Shown here piece after piece: positions 1-45,602 of a stretch of DNA of 64,000 nt; position 1 is the stretch's first letter; the number at the start of each line of letters is the position of its first letter. The position numbers were made by a program, and so were the translations under genes. The notes beneath the pieces are model-generated. The model had not been told where the DNA came from. It searched no databases and saw only the letters and a program-made list of their open reading frames with translations. The stretch covers positions 12,665,817-12,729,816 of the forward strand of contig NC_059299.1 of assembly GCF_017591435.1 (NCBI RefSeq). The letters are read 5' to 3'. The stretch comes from Portunus trituberculatus (taxonomy: Eukaryota; Arthropoda; Malacostraca; Decapoda; Portunidae).

Positions 1-70
1 AATGGGGATGTGGTAGGGTGGAGGAAAGAGGCAGTGGGTGGCTGGATGGTGTTGTTTGGTGGTTGCTAGG

Positions 71-236
71 CGACGTGTCTGACACCTGTGGTTATGACGT
101 CTCTTGACGTGATGTCATGTCTGGTGTGACGTCACTCTTGATGTATAACGTCAACACCGCGGACGGTATCTGCGGTGGTGGCAGCTAATGTTGCCTGACG
201 GCTGAACAATGAGGTTGAGGGTACGGCGTGGTAAGT
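71..236 (+). promoter_or_regulatory. Candidate promoter with CRE-like cluster and 5' exon donor
   Basis: Five CRE/ATF-like cores occur within about 90 bases: CGACGTG near 71, TGACGTC at 95, TGACGTGA at 105, a perfect TGACGTCA at 127-134, and TAACGTCA at 147-154. A weak TATA-like TGTATAAC overlaps the last. Downstream an ATG at 209 opens seven codons (MRLRVRR) and runs into a strong plus-strand splice donor, GTAAGTGAGG, at 231. This would fit the promoter and first exon of a plus-strand gene, or the 5' edge of a gene lying left of the window. No second exon was recognised, so this is inference from motifs. Confidence 0.35.
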
Positions 237-518
237 GAGGCCAGGCGTAAAGAACACATGCAATGTTTGCTTACGCACGCTCCTCAGTGAACAGCTCCAC
301 ATACTCCCGAGGAAACTACCTTCTGAAAATGTTACATTTTGCTCTGATAAATTCTGATGTCTACAGTTAATCTGGCAACCTTGTTGACTGTATTTTTTTT
401 TTTTCTTCCCTTTTGATGTGAAGTTGCAAGATTAAAATTACATTTTGGACGTACTCTATGCCAAAAATATAGTAAACATTTGATGAAATTTAGAATCACT
501 CGCTTTAACAACCAGCTA

Positions 519-760
519 TCCATCTACTCATCCATCTATCCACTAACTCATTCATCTATCTTTATCTCTACTGCCCCCTCTATCCATACATACATCCACT
601 TATTCATCCACCTACCGATCTATCAACTCATCCACATATATGTCTATCTATCTAATGATCTAATCCATTCATCTATTTAATCATCCACTTTTACATACAT
701 CTATCTATCCACACAGTCATCCATCCATCTGTGCTTACACATTCATCCATCCATTAATGA
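519..760. repeat. Degenerate ATCC/ATCT tetranucleotide repeat
   Basis: Imperfect CATC/ATCTATC/ATCCATC units run through this stretch, giving a spurious Ser/Ile/His/Tyr-rich reading frame. A shorter patch of the same kind is at 1110-1155. Confidence 0.7.
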
Positions 761-2879
761 TATTAATAAATTCAAAATTAAATAAAAAAAAATACGCATA
801 TTTATAAAGTTAAAATTATCATCAATAACTCATTATTTAACCAGGTCAGATTGCCTATATATAATCAATGTTATGTCTAAAGTATATTATTATATGAAAT
901 AACTGGGATATCATTTCAGATATTTTTATTAGAATTGGTTTATCACTGAAAATGTTTTGCCACTCATTAAAAATTCTGTATTTGTGCGCTATTTCTTTTC
1001 TCTATGGAGCAGATAGCTCAGCAGAATAAAGTCAAAGAATATGTATGTATATGTACATTTGAAGTCTTATGTTACCTTTTGGCAATAAATTCAATGAATT
1101 AATCAATCCAAACACTCACTCATCTATCTATTCCTCCATCCATACATCCATGAAAACTCAAAGGCTTGCAAACAATTCCTCACTCATTTTCATGTCCACA
1201 ATTGTAAGAATTCACACAATTTTTCAAGGTGAACTAACAAACAATGGAAATCATTTTACATTTATTATTTTTTTTTCCGGGGGATTATATCTTACTTTTG
1301 TATGAAAATAGTTTCCTATAATTTTTATGATAGTATAATGTTACACACTCATAGTATATACTCACTGTTGTGGTGAGTCATTCAAGCTTCCAAGTCTTAC
1401 AATGCTGTAAACACTTAAGTATATGAAAATGTACAATAATGGAATTTACAAAAAGGTAGAGATTAAGTATGAAGCAGCAAGCACATGTCTGTACATGCAC
1501 CACACTAGAAAGAGCCACAGGAAGGTCATGGGAATGCAACCACTGTCTAGCAAACCCAAGCCTGTGACTGTCACCTCTCATCTAACATCATACAATAAAT
1601 GTTAGCCTCCTCATGACAGGACCCTTACCAACCTCTGGAAATATTCATTTCTTGTGTATAAACAAAACATTCACATTTCTGGCTTATTTCCCCTTTTTTT
1701 TTTTTTTAAGAAAACCATACCAGCCTGAATGTGAAAAAAAAATCCAAATTAGGGTTAAAAATTTATGAAAATAGCTGTCACAAAAAAAAAAAAAAACCAT
1801 GATAATACTATGTGGGGAAAATATTCATAATCACACAGAAACTATGTGTGTCTGGAAATTCCCCAAAGAAACTTTTATACAGTACTAAGATTTAGTAGCA
1901 GCAGCAGCAGCAGCAGCAGTAGCATTAACTTTTGTTTTACTGAAAACTTCCAGAAGAGCAAAGAACACTTGCCAGTGTATCTACAAAATTATTGACAACT
2001 TGAACTAAGACAATAAGTTCATGCAGTTCATGCACAGCCACATCACTGTCCAAATCATGTAAAACAAAGGTTCATGACTGCTGAAAACATTTAAAAGAAC
2101 AAATTAGGATATTATACACACAAAATACAAGGAAAAATATAAACAGATTTCCTTTCAAGAGGTAACGTAGGTGAAATAATGAAGAACAAATCTGTACATT
2201 GGTAACACTTCAGGAAGAATAGTTAAGAGATTAGTGTTGTATCATATTTGCATATTAGGAATGGTTTTTTTTTTAAATCCAGTTTTGACAAAATTCTATT
2301 TGGTAAATTTATAGAATCTTTGCCTTTTCATTACTTTTGCATATGCATATACACACTATAGTTATAGTCACAGGTACTGATGGTTCCAATATCATGCTTT
2401 GGCCAGCTATCCATCAAAACAGTCAAAAACTAGGCAGGTCTATTCTTTAAGAATATTTGTAATTATCATTATCATTGCTGCTTGTGTGTTTGTAGCAGCA
2501 TTTTCCATCAGAAACCAAGCACCAACATTTGTTATTGGTGCCTGTGTACATGATTAATAGTGATATGTTCTTAATTAAAGTATACTGCATGCACATTTTC
2601 AAAAGAGATGTTGGGTAGCATAAGGGAGTGCTATGATGCAACCCTCAGACCTCATGACTGACTAGTCTTTTCTTTGTCACAGGACAAAACAAAAGGAAAT
2701 TATCCATATTGGTAGAAAAATTCACACAATCAACACCACAAAATGCCAACCTGTTATTCTGTACTGTATTACAGTTCACTGCACTGCCTAGTGTCAATGG
2801 TCACCAAGCTTGTACACTTAGGCACACTCAGCAAACTTGCACAATGGCAATGCACTCCATGCTTTCCTTCTTATAGAAC

Positions 2880-2949
<70 letters not shown>

Positions 2950-3342
2950 TGTTACATATAGCCAGATTTCTACAATGAACTTCAAATATGTCTTAGAAGT
3001 TTCTACATTTAGTAATCTTTATGTACAGAATTACACTTTCTTTCATAGTACACTTATATGTAAGAATGTTTGGAGCAGTTTTAAGTATCTTTAAACTTAA
3101 CATGTACAACTTAACATTTATAAGTATTGAAAGTTCATTATTCATGAATTCACTTACAAGTTGTCAATATTATCACGAATATCTTTCAAATAAAATCCTG
3201 GAACAAAAATCTTCAAACAAATCCTGTGATGCACTTCTAAACACACCTCATCAGCAATTCAGAGGGCAAAACATCCTCAAACTCAAATAATAAACAAGAT
3301 GATGAATTTGCCTTCTTGTTTCTACTCAAACTGTGGGATCTC
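761..3342. other. AT-rich 3' flank of the DEF8 gene
   Basis: No protein-coding exon is visible. The stretch is AT-rich, with poly-A/T runs, a short (CAG)n near 1898-1918 and a long (CT)n at 2881-2946. The DEF8 3' UTR must begin at 3342 and run leftwards on the minus strand. I found no clear nearby AATAAA on that strand; the first obvious one reads from the TTTATT at 1261-1266, which would imply a UTR of about 2 kb. Confidence 0.5.
2881..2946. repeat. (CT)n microsatellite
   Basis: Uninterrupted CT dinucleotides for about 66 bases, 400 bases beyond the DEF8 stop codon. Confidence 0.95.
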
Positions 3343-37119
<33,777 letters not shown>

Positions 37120-37250
37120 GCTTGGTGGGGCACCTGACTGTCACATGACGCAGGACACACTGGGGACACAAATGCACTGCTGGAGGATGGACACTGGGCA
37201 GCTGCACATACGAACAATTCAGGGAAAGATACATATGCCAAGAAAATAGT

Positions 37251-37540
<290 letters not shown>

Positions 37541-39159
37541 TAGTACTTTGGAAAAGCAAAATTACAGACAAATACACAATAGATTTTAAATTCATATGGA
37601 AATCTTACATGAAAAGGCAAGCATTACTATTTATTATCTTCAACACTGAAATTCATGGAAATTATAGATAAATTATACAAAAGAACAAAGTGATCTTATA
37701 CATCTAGACTTCCATAGTAGATATATTTGTGATTCATATTATATTAGCAAATGTTTGCAGGAGTACTTTATAAATCAAGCCTGCTGATTAACTGAAACTG
37801 ATCAAATGGCAAGTCACCATTAATGTACATTTTTCAGAATATCTTACCAGGGATTTAACTCAGAGAGGTCCCACACATGGCTAACCAGAAGCCATGGAAA
37901 TAACCTTAGCCTATTCATCTCCTAACACTGAGAATTCATTGGAAAAATATGTTTATTCAGATAATGATACATACAATGAAAATGTCAGCACTGAAACAGA
38001 ATCTAAGCTTAAGGTAAATTATTCCTTGAGTGATCATGTTAATATTACTGAGTACCATCTGCCTAGCCTTTCTATCAACTTCACAACAATACTAACAAGG
38101 GGCATGTGCAGCGGTGACAGCTGGACATCAAATCATGACAAGACACAACATGTATGTGAATGACTCATAAGCAATCAAATCAAATCATCAAGTGAATCAT
38201 GATCACCCTTCCCTGCCCTACCATGACACTTTCCTCTAGTTATGCCAGCCAGCAGCACTTTAGGAAACTGGTTAAAAATATCATCAATGAATGAAATGTC
38301 TTTCCAGTATGTGTAGCTTCAGCATCCTGTGCTTCTAGTTCTTAAAATATGGTATGGCAAGCATATTAAAAACTATGGCTATCATACTATAAGTTTTTCA
38401 TCCCCCACTAGACAATACTTGGTGAGCAATGCTAAGTGACTAGCAATCCACATCCAGAACACTTGTGTGAGCTGGGTTGTGTTAAGGTTTATGGCATACC
38501 ACATAATAAAATTTTGTAAATCTTTAGAATAGGACCTCCTCTCTAATCCGTGCAATAATAAGACAAAATAATGAGTAGTTAATGGAGAACACATACCTTG
38601 TGGTCTTGTTTGGGGGTCACACACGGTTATGTCACATTGCCTCACTGAAATTAGAGACGTCACTCGGAGTCTAAGTCCAAATAGTAAACATTGCTATTGT
38701 CTTTTGTATATATCTGGGGTTTGTGGGTAACAGGAAGTGACTGTCAGTTGTTCACATCCTGGGTTTGTTGGTAACTGGTGAATAGGATTCTTATATTGTC
38801 TATAGTTCTTTTGTCCAATGACGTGCCACCACCTCTTAACACCACAAGCTGCGCCAATGGGAATTTGCTATATGTATTCGTAGGTGGGGCACAGCTGGGC
38901 AGACAGGATGCACAGAGATCTGTGTGTGCAGTTGAACCATGGCCACCAGTGACATTAGTTGTAAAGGTTGCAAATTTGATTACTGGGAAATCATCGCTCC
39001 AGCGATGCAAGTCAGTGTACAATTGAGAAGAGGACCAGCCAGGACCTTCATCCTTTCGTTAAGGTATTGTGAGGAGGGGTATTGGTAGAGGGAGGGCATA
39101 TTGTGTGAAGCTATAAGAGAACCGGTGTGGGGGGAGGGAAACTGCCCCAAAGCAAGGAT

Positions 39160-39425
39160 ACGGTAGGTTAGGTTTATGTTAGGGTTAGGTTAGTGTTGCA
39201 GGGAGGGGGCGGTCCAGGGGTGTGCAGCCCCCCCAGCTAGGTTAGGTTATGTTAGGTTAGGTTTATGTTAGGGTTAGGTTAGTGTTGCAGGGGGGTGTCC
39301 GGGGGGCTGCGGTTAGGTCAGGTTACATTAGGTTAGGTTTATGTTAGGGTTAGGTTAGTGTTGTAGGGGGGTCCAGGGGGGCACAGCCCCACGGCTTTAG
39401 GTTACGTTAGGTTAGGTTTTTGTCC
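39160..39425. repeat. TTAGG-like minisatellite, three units of about 85 bp
   Basis: Each unit joins GGTTAGGTTTATGTTAGGG and TTAGGTTAGTGTTG to a GC-rich block (GGGGG..CCAGGGG..CAGCCCC). The TTAGG core matches the arthropod telomere repeat, but it is degenerate and interrupted, so this is an interstitial repeat. Confidence 0.75.
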
Positions 39426-39571
39426 TTAGATTTTTTTTAGATCGCCTTATCTCGCCCATTTTGGCTCTCCCCCCCCCCAACAAAAAAACCTGGTTCCCCA
39501 CTAAACACAACACTTTCATTCCTATCGTCTTCCACTAAAAACCGTACTTCTCACTCATGAAGCTTGCTGGC

Positions 39572-39573
<2 letters not shown>

Positions 39574-39631
<58 letters not shown>
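39574..39631. repeat. (GA)n microsatellite
   Basis: An uninterrupted GA tract of about 58 bases. Confidence 0.95.
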
Positions 39632-39634
<3 letters not shown>

Positions 39635-40276
39635 ATCCTGGGCGTCTCGAGTTAGCACAACAGCTGTAGAGGTCCACTAATATTGATAACTGTGTGTGTG
39701 TACCCGTGTATTCCGTGCTTGCCTTTTCCTCCATCACCTTCACATAATAACTTCCTCCTACACACTTTCTCATGCATAGATGAAAATTGGAACTAAGCAT
39801 CAAGAAAGGATGACGTTAACAAAAAAAACAATTCATAATAAAAAAAATATCACATGTCCATTCTGTCAGCTGAAAGGTCAGACGAGTGCAAGGATGACAG
39901 GTCAAGGGATCAGACTGAGAGAAAACTTACCAAAATACTGATAGCAAAAAAAAGTTGTCAATGATGCACTCTGATGTTTACATTTTGCTTGAGAGAAAAC
40001 GTGTGTGGTGTGTCAGTTGGTGGGAGAGCGAGGTGTGGCGGTGGTAGACTCAACTGTTCTATGGCGTTGTTGTATTCTACTTATCTATCTATCTATTCAG
40101 TTTTTTTTTAATGTGATAGGGCTCTAGCTTAGGTTAACATAAATAGATGGATGTTTGGAGTAATTTTTAGAGTAAAACAACAACAATAATATAAACAAAT
40201 ACAAATAAGGATCATGAACAACACTAGACTACCACCAGGCGCCAGCAACAATTTATGTAACAATCAAACGACAACA

Positions 40277-40280
40277 ACTG

Positions 40281-40365
<85 letters not shown>

Positions 40366-40379
40366 CACTACTACTACTA
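40277..40379. repeat. (CTA)n microsatellite
   Basis: CTA trinucleotides with a few CAC interruptions; a further (CTA)n-(GA)n pair lies at 40783-40845. Confidence 0.95.
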
Positions 40380-40785
40380 GATATAAGAAAATATTTCTTC
40401 AGTCATAGGGTGACTTCTGGAATGCATTGCCAGAGACGGTTGTAAATAGCACTAGTTTGACAATGTTTAAAAACAGATTAGATAAGCACTTAAATTTATT
40501 AGATTTATAATTATGTATAGCACTGCATGATAGTTTTTATAAGAAATTTACTATAGTTAAATAAGACATGATCCCCATGTATGGGGACCACAAATTGTAG
40601 AGGATTTCGCTGCAGGACTTAGCCCTGTTAATGGGCCAAATATTTAGAATTAGTATATAATGTATTGTGTACTTGTAAGTGTATCTTTAAGTACTGATGA
40701 GGTCGCTGTGCGACTGATACAGGATAACCTAGATGGGCCCTGGTGGCCCTTTGTTATCCTATTATTTATGTTATGTTATGTTTAC
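40377..40785 (+). mobile_element. CR1-like LINE 3' fragment
   Basis: The first frame, translated with one break, gives YKKIFLQS then DFWNALPETVVNSTSLTMF and KNRLDKHL. This is the C-terminal WN-LP-VV...FK-LD block typical of CR1-like LINE ORF2 proteins. It ends in TTATGTTATGTT repeats. It is strongly 5'-truncated. Confidence 0.7.
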
Positions 40786-40806
40786 TACTACTACTACTAC
40801 TACTAC

Positions 40807-40848
<42 letters not shown>

Positions 40849-42042
40849 GAGGGGGTGTTAATTTGATGTGACAGGGGGTGAATAATGTGAAATGTAGAAA
40901 TAAGAAGGGAGTGGGAATAGAAGGTGGACACGGAGTGAAGTTGCGAAAGGAGTGGTTGAATATACACTTACGTCATGGCTTAAAATCCCGAGTTAATTGA
41001 CATGTCGTTGTAGATAAGGATAGGATGGCTGCTTCATTGAGTAGGGATCGAGCCGTCTGTACACCCTTACTGAACTAAATTCTGATTTAGCCCGTGGTGT
41101 ACCTTTAATCAACATAATGTCGCTACGTTATATCATTACCGAGGCTAATCTCATTTGAACTGATACAGCACAGAATTTCGAACAAAATTTACATGAAAAC
41201 CCTACTTAGTGAATCGAGAAACGAGTGTTAAGATAGTATACCATATGTAGTTGTCTGTTGGCCTTCCAGCAGTGAGGACTTTTCAAATTTAAATCCAATC
41301 ATACGTTTAAAACAGTTTCCTTGTATTAGCTCCTTCCCAAATCATGCACATACCTCGTCTCTCATAGCTAGAAGCGTTCATGTTAATTGATTCTACTCAT
41401 GCATATGATCTCGTTACCCATGTCCTTAACATTTTTTTGCTGTACGTAATGTTCTTTTTTATGAGGAAGGTCGGACTGTGTAAAATAAAATGTACTTCCC
41501 TAAAAAAAAAAAAATCCTGTTAGCTCTACTTATGGGGCACAATAAGTGAACTGAGCATCAAGGACATATACATAGAAGCCGACATTGTTGTAGCTTATTT
41601 TCATATTAAAATCTAAATAAACATCATATTTTTCAATAGTATCAGGACACTCATTCAAAGAGGGAAAAATGAGTAAGCATATAGTATAAAAAAAAAAAAA
41701 AAAAAAAGTACAGCATTAATCTCCCAGCCACTTGGCCTGTCTCTGCCGCGGCCTTGAATCAGTTACGACAAGGATGGCAGTGTTCGTAAAGAAACTTTTA
41801 TACGCTGTTTGATATCGCCCTTCCCGAATAAGTTGGGGCGTGCTCGCTCCAGGGAGATCATTGTTTACGTAAAATAGCTAAAAGATTCATAAATAACACA
41901 AGGAAATGACGGTGTTGAATGCGAGGTAATGAAGGATCAGACCACCGAAAATTTTACCAGCATGATACTTCTAGAGTAAATCTTCGAACATAACGAGCTT
42001 TACTTAGTGATTAGTCCCTTCAAATAAATAGATAAAGAAAAT

Positions 42043-42086
<44 letters not shown>

Positions 42087-42124
42087 AGGAATTACTTTTT
42101 TTTACACACACACACACACACACA
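42043..42124. repeat. (CA)n microsatellites
   Basis: Two CA tracts separated by GTAGGAATTACTTTTTTT. Confidence 0.9.
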
Positions 42125-42984
42125 CTTCCAGAGTGTTTCCTAGTACTTATGTATAAGGGTTAGGTAAGGAAGAGAGATTATAACGTCTTTTATTGGACTT
42201 TATAAAAAATGCAAAACCATTCCTTCGCTGTGGTTGCATCCTACAATACACTGATACGGCCCGTCATACTGGCCAAAATCCATCCATCCATCCAGCCCGC
42301 CATACTGCTTTGCCGCACGGTCCGACGCAGCCCGTGGTGGTGAAGTAGCATTATTCTCCGTGTGCATAGTGCGGAGGCTGGTGCCACTGTCAGCTGATCA
42401 TTAATACTGTTGTTCGTGTTATTGCTAGTATCATATGCTTTATTAGTCATCTTCTTATCCATTTAGTTATCTATTGCAGCTGATTTAACAATACAATAAT
42501 TTTGAGCTTTCTAAAAACAAGTTGAAACGTCTTCTCAATATTGACGGCTTTCTAAAGCAAGCTGAAACGTCTTTTCAATATTGACTCCCTATTCGCAATT
42601 TCTGTACAATGTACTGAATACTGCCGTTCATAACGTTAACTTTGAACAACAAAACCATCACATTTTATACCGCTAACTGATAAAGACTTCATCGATTGAA
42701 TTTCATTACTTTATCTTAAAAAATGGTGGTTGGCGACCAATGCCTGCGATTCAATAACAATTAACCAACCTAATATTGAGCAACTCATTTTAATCAATAA
42801 AGAAATATCGGTACTCGTGGACACAAAATCGTCTAATTTAAAAGAAAACCTCCATCAGCAGGCTAACTATTCTTTACTATTCTAACTGTAAAGTAGCACA
42901 CGATTGTTTACTGGTTATTACGAAACACTATCTCGCAGTGAAACTTGTATTAACACGAAAAAAAAAAAATCTTCCATTAGGTGC

Positions 42985-43120
42985 CGCAAAAGCTTAGGTC
43001 ATATGGCACAGCTAGGGATAACGGAAGACCGCACTATCTCCCACCGGGCAACTAAGTTTGGCAAGGATTCGAACACAAGCCGCCTTAATTAATTAAGCAA
43101 CTACGCCACCCAGCCCCCGT
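42985..43120 (-). mobile_element. tRNA-derived SINE head, minus strand
   Basis: On the minus strand it reads GGCTGGGTGGCGTAGTTGC (A-box-like) and then TGTTCGAATCC (B box), separated by tRNA-like spacing. It differs in sequence from the other SINE families here. It borders the foldback element at 43140. Confidence 0.6.
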
Positions 43121-43139
43121 ATTAGGACGCAGCACACAG

Positions 43140-44345
43140 CTCTATTTACTAATGTTTTAAGCTCTTAACACCCAACAAACTTGGGGATCTGGTGGGAAAG
43201 TTTTTGAGTGAGTGAAGATAAAATATGGTCACATATCACCTGTTCCCACGAAAAATAATTAGGAATGATTGGAGCTGTTGTTGTGATGGACGGACGCCAT
43301 CTTCGATACTATAGAAAATCTCCAGAAATCGGTGGTCTATACCTCAACCTTTTTTTCGGCAGTGGTGGTCTCCAAGGTAATTTGAATTCCTGTGGGTGCC
43401 CGCCCCCGTAATTTACCACATCTTGGGAAGTAAATATTGTAATGATCGTTGTTAGGATAGAACTGTGGACTTGAAATTCATACTCTACTAGTAAATCAAT
43501 AGACTTCAAAATTTGGGTAAAAATGGGTGAAAATTAGGCAAAAAAAGAAAAAAAGCAGATTAAGGCTGTCTTGTTTCAGGGAAATTAAAGGACAAAACAG
43601 ACCAAAATGAAACAGAATGTCTATAAAACGACAAACATAGCAACCCTAACTCATAAGTTGCCAACTTATGGGAAATTAATGTTACCAGGATTCAGCAAAA
43701 AGATGCTGAAGTCGCTAAATGAAGCAGTAAAACACGTGACAAGAAAACAACCTAAAACAAGCCCGTGCGTCCCGTCAGGGGCGCGATAGACAACAACACA
43801 CCTAAAACAGATATGAAAAAAGTGCTTAAATGAAGTAACGCAAACTTAGGAAGTTCTGTGGCCCCCATTTTCCTAATTTTCTTCAATGGCCACTGAAATC
43901 TTTTCATGGTCCCAGGGGCCACATAGCACACACTGAGAAACCCTGATGGGCTCCGTCTTTGTTACTGCAGAAAAAAGATTCCAGAAATTGACACTCTATA
44001 CCTCCTTAGGGACATTAATCTAACCCAGCAATACTTACCTTAAAATTGACCTACCCTAACCTAGATTAGATAACGGTTGGTTATGTTTGGTTATCTAATG
44101 CTAAGATAGATTTGTGTTCCTAAGGAGGTATAGACTGCCAATTTCTGGAATCTTTCTGCAGTAACAAAGATGGAGTCCATCATAACAACAGCAACAATAG
44201 CTCACTTATTTTTCTTGGTAAAAAGTGACAGTTGACCATATTCTAGACTTCCCCACCTAAAAAAATCCGCTTTCCTACCAGGTCCCCAAGTTTGCTGAGT
44301 GTTAACAGCCGAAAACATTAGTTAATAAAGCTGCGTACTTCGTCT
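43140..44345. mobile_element. Foldback element with long imperfect inverted arms
   Basis: Left-arm landmarks TTTACTAATGTTTTAAGCTC and CAAACTTGGGGATCTGG (43145-43195) recur inverted as CCAGGTCCCCAAGTTTG and AACATTAGTTAATAAA near 44278-44330. A sub-segment (CTTTGTTACTGCAG...TATACCTCCTTAGG at 43955-44020) also recurs inverted at 44112-44172. No reading frame is conserved. Confidence 0.7.
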
Positions 44346-44646
44346 TAACATTTACTGCGATTTGTGCTTCACTATAATAACCATAATTATGAACAGTCAC
44401 TTTACTGCTCGATTTGTGTACTTAGAAGAGAGCTAATCCTTCACGGCGGAACAGCCATCACTCAACTTGTATAACTAGAAAGGAGATTAATCCTTCACCA
44501 CGGACTAACTTTCCAAGACTCGGATACATCAAATATACTCACGTTCACTTTGTTGAAACCCCCTTAGCATCATTGTGTCTTATTCTTTGTCACACGTAAT
44601 AATGCATAAAACGGGCTGTGCGAGAGGAAAAGGGTGTCTACCTTAC

Positions 44647-44743
44647 CTCTACTCATGCTTGGCTTCATTCCGTGCCACTTGTGTTCGGATCCTTGCACTA
44701 CAGCTTTCTGTATTTCATGAAGCTGTAAGTTGTATTCTATTAG
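44647..44743 (-). other. Orphan exon-like segment
   Basis: 97 bases lie between a strong acceptor (CTCGTCTCCCGCAG) and a strong donor (AGTAGAG|GTAAGG). The segment is open in the frame LIEYNLQLHEIQKAVVQGSE ... KPSMSR. It follows the OATP poly-A signal and precedes DEF8 on the same strand. It could be a 5' exon of DEF8, part of an unrecognised gene, or chance. I recognise no family. Confidence 0.35.
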
Positions 44744-44935
44744 CTGCGGGAGACGAGCAGCCACAAGCCTTACGATTTAGGTGAACACACACAGCAGGTC
44801 TAACAATCATTGTACTCTCACCTCTCCAGACTGACTGACGAAGGGAAAGCCTGGAGCCTTCACCTTACACAGCGTCATTACACTAATCATGTCATTACAG
44901 AGACCATTTCTCTTATCTTGTTGGAACGATTTTTC

Positions 44936-44941
44936 TTTATT
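44936..44941 (-). terminator. OATP polyadenylation signal (AATAAA)
   Basis: TTTATT on the plus strand reads AATAAA on the minus strand, about 186 bases after the OATP stop codon, a normal 3' UTR length. Confidence 0.6.
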
Positions 44942-45126
44942 TATGGCAAATTTGTGTGAATAATTGTATTAGTATGGCCATATACTTGACGACGATACGC
45001 ATCCCTTTCGTTTTGATAATACGACCACTGAAAAATTAACCCGCTCAAACGTGACGTACTGATATGTCTTGCATCCAGTTTCGATGAGAGGCGGCGCAAC
45101 ATTTACACTGAGGCGCAGCACAAGTC

Positions 45127-45227
45127 TTAGCTATCCTCGCGGGTCTTCTCTGCTGGTCCGTAGAGGTGAATAGATTTGTGCAGGAAGATCAGAACCAACT
45201 CCGTGAGAAGACACAGCGCCATTAAAC
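45127..45227 (-). CDS. OATP exon l (TM12, stop codon)
   Basis: Acceptor CAATCCACAG. It encodes LMALCLLTELVLIFLHKSIH and LYGPAEKTREDS, then TAA. One hydrophobic helix and a short charged tail close the protein, as expected for TM12. No PDZ-type C-terminus is seen. AATAAA follows 186 bases on. Confidence 0.88.
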
Positions 45228-45547
45228 CTGTGGATTGAGTAATGATGCATGGAGGGTCAGTTCATGCATGACTATCACCAGGGATCATATCCGTAATTCT
45301 GAAACACTTCCTAACCTCCACTACATCAAAAGTCTACATATAGTTAATGCTATGCAATATTTTAAGAATGCTTTAACAGTTATAGTAAAAGATTAACAAA
45401 ATCATTATATTATCAACAAGATAAATACTTTTGAAAACCTAACTAAGCATTTCTGTAACCTATGAAAATAACTTTGAGAGTGTAAAGTGTTACAGAATCC
45501 GGGCTCAGGATGTTATATCGAGCGATTCCTCTACACAAACACAAACA

Positions 45548-45602
<55 letters not shown>

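Noticed and set aside
38744..39026. 82-92 codon frames on both strands
   Set aside because: No known domain, no splice or homology support, and both strands are open, suggesting GC-richer non-coding DNA.
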